Positions 32,489 to 33,162 of a stretch of DNA of 33,162 nucleotides are shown in pieces. Within the stretch, counting starts at the first letter, position 1. Each line of letters opens with the position of its first letter. The translations under genes and the position numbers were made by a program. The DNA is taken from assembly GCF_020889705.1 (NCBI RefSeq), contig NZ_JACMYP010000073.1:1-33162 (forward strand). Reading direction: 5' to 3'. The notes under the pieces are model-generated. The model was not told the origin of the DNA. It did no database searches and worked only from the letters and a program-made list of their open reading frames with translations. This DNA comes from Bradyrhizobium altum (GTDB lineage Bacteria; Pseudomonadota; Alphaproteobacteria; Rhizobiales; Xanthobacteraceae).

Positions 32489-32887
32489 CTAATTCAGCAC
32501 CCTTTTCCCGTCCGGGCTCGGGCTATCCAGCGAGAAGGTCGGCACGTCGATGTCGAAGCGCTCGCCGGCTTCGGTGACCATCTGGTAGCTGCCGGTCATG
32601 AAGCCGGAGGCGGTCGGCAGCGGCACGCCGGAGGTGTATTCGAAGCGCTCGCCGGGCGCGAGCACCGGCTGCTCGCCGACCACGCCCTCGCCACGCACCT
32701 CCTGGCGGCGGCCGGTGGCGTCGGTGATGATCCAGTGCCGTGTCCGCAGCTGCACCGTTTCCGGGCCCGAATTGACGATCACGATCTTGTACGACCAGAA
32801 ATATTCGCGCCGGTCGATCGACGAGCGCTCGGGCATGAAGTTCGGCTCGACGGTGACTTCGATCTGGCGGGTAACGGCGCGGTACAT
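32489..32887 (-). CDS. apaG: ApaG domain protein
   Basis: A 132-residue protein of the ApaG family, a fibronectin-III-like beta-sandwich. The signatures are YRAVTRQIEVTVEPNFMPE, YFWSYKIVIVNSGPETVQL, TRHWIITDATGRRQEVRGEG, VVGEQPVLAPGERFEYTSG and GFMTGSYQMV. ApaG has been linked to Co/Mg homeostasis in enterobacteria, but its biochemical role is not settled. ATG 32887 (MYRAVTR) is chosen over a TTG nine nt upstream, as in homologues. Confidence 0.93.
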   Translation of the reverse strand: MYRAVTRQIEVTVEPNFMPERSSIDRREYFWSYKIVIVNSGPETVQLRTRHWIITDATGRRQEVRGEGVVGEQPVLAPGERFEYTSGVPLPTASGFMTGSYQMVTEAGERFDIDVPTFSLDSPSPDGKRVLN

Positions 32888-33162
32888 ACGGCTCAATCCG
32901 ATGATCTCGGCGCAAAATCCGCTTTCGGCCGGATCATGCGCAAACAGGCGCCCATCATAGCCAATTGGTCAGCCGGAACCAATCGCCGGGCAGGCCGTGA
33001 AAAGCCGGTCCCGGGGCCGCCTGTTCATCGTGGTTTCAACATAGTTCCGCTCTAAAGCGCGGCCGCATGTCGCCGCACTCTGTGCTTTGTCGGCAAGTTG
33101 TGGACCGATATTATCTTTTCAGCACGACCTGCGGGCGCCCGCAGCCGACACGGTGTTTGATG
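32888..33162 (+). promoter_or_regulatory. Right-end intergenic region with outward promoter-like sequence
   Basis: No gene is seen. TTGTCG (33087-33092) and TATTAT (33109-33114) are 16 nt apart and point out of the window; a GC-rich dyad, CTGCGGGCGCCCGCAG, follows near 33131-33146. The last three bases are ATG, but no ribosome binding site precedes it. The next gene is not visible; related genomes often have a methionine-biosynthesis gene here, which I cannot confirm. Confidence 0.35.

Noticed and set aside
32888..33162. Possible SAM riboswitch at the right end
   Set aside because: I looked for the SAM-II core (GCAGCCACGTTAAACA-like) and saw only a GCAGCC fragment without the pseudoknot partners.

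Overview
The window reads as chromosome of a Bradyrhizobium-like alphaproteobacterium (Nitrobacteraceae). Coding regions are GC-rich with strong G/C preference at third codon positions. It carries a GcrA cell-cycle regulator, a family confined to Alphaproteobacteria, and three families of short palindromic intergenic repeats that I recognise from Bradyrhizobium/Rhodopseudomonas genomes. The haloalkane dehalogenase also closely resembles DbjA of B. japonicum. I see no rRNA, tRNA, insertion sequence, CRISPR array or phage gene.

Layout. 1-6400: aerobic benzoyl-CoA (box) pathway. A divergent BoxR-type repressor (cut by the left edge) faces benzoate-CoA ligase (bclA), an alpha/beta hydrolase, boxC and boxB, closed by a strong terminator. 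Together these activate benzoate to its CoA thioester, epoxidise the ring and open it hydrolytically; the reductase boxA is not in the window. 6550-11530: mixed metabolic genes, namely a second alpha/beta hydrolase, a DoxX-like membrane protein, an NmrA-type oxidoreductase divergent from an HxlR regulator with a perfect inverted-repeat operator between them, an SDR oxidoreductase and a polysaccharide deacetylase. 11696-13389: an OmpA/BON envelope protein with a small membrane protein. 13460-15241: a compact TetR - haloalkane dehalogenase - SelW/Rdx-like operon whose promoter holds an 18-bp perfect palindrome.

15596-23734: a UPF0104-type membrane protein and the complete phosphate-response locus phoR-pstSCAB-phoU-phoB, with a textbook Pho box upstream of pstS. 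24054-28388: gcrA (minus), then argD-argF-hslO (plus). 28417-32220: a lineage-specific, mostly minus-strand stretch of small poorly characterised proteins with several damaged or unusual genes. One is an HWE-family histidine kinase interrupted by an in-frame TGA exactly at the Trp of its WxE signature; another gene has an apparent one-base frameshift just after its start. 32489-32887: apaG (minus), then a promoter-like sequence pointing out of the window.

The most interesting items are the HWE kinase with a recoded or broken Trp codon, the DbjA-type dehalogenase that naturally lacks the extra active-site-region segment of DbjA and is co-transcribed with a redox protein, the probably leaderless TetR gene with its operator inside the promoter spacer, and a candidate shared operator for the two halves of the box cluster. 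I found no clear evidence for a wholly new multi-gene system; the nearest candidate is the dehalogenase/Rdx operon.
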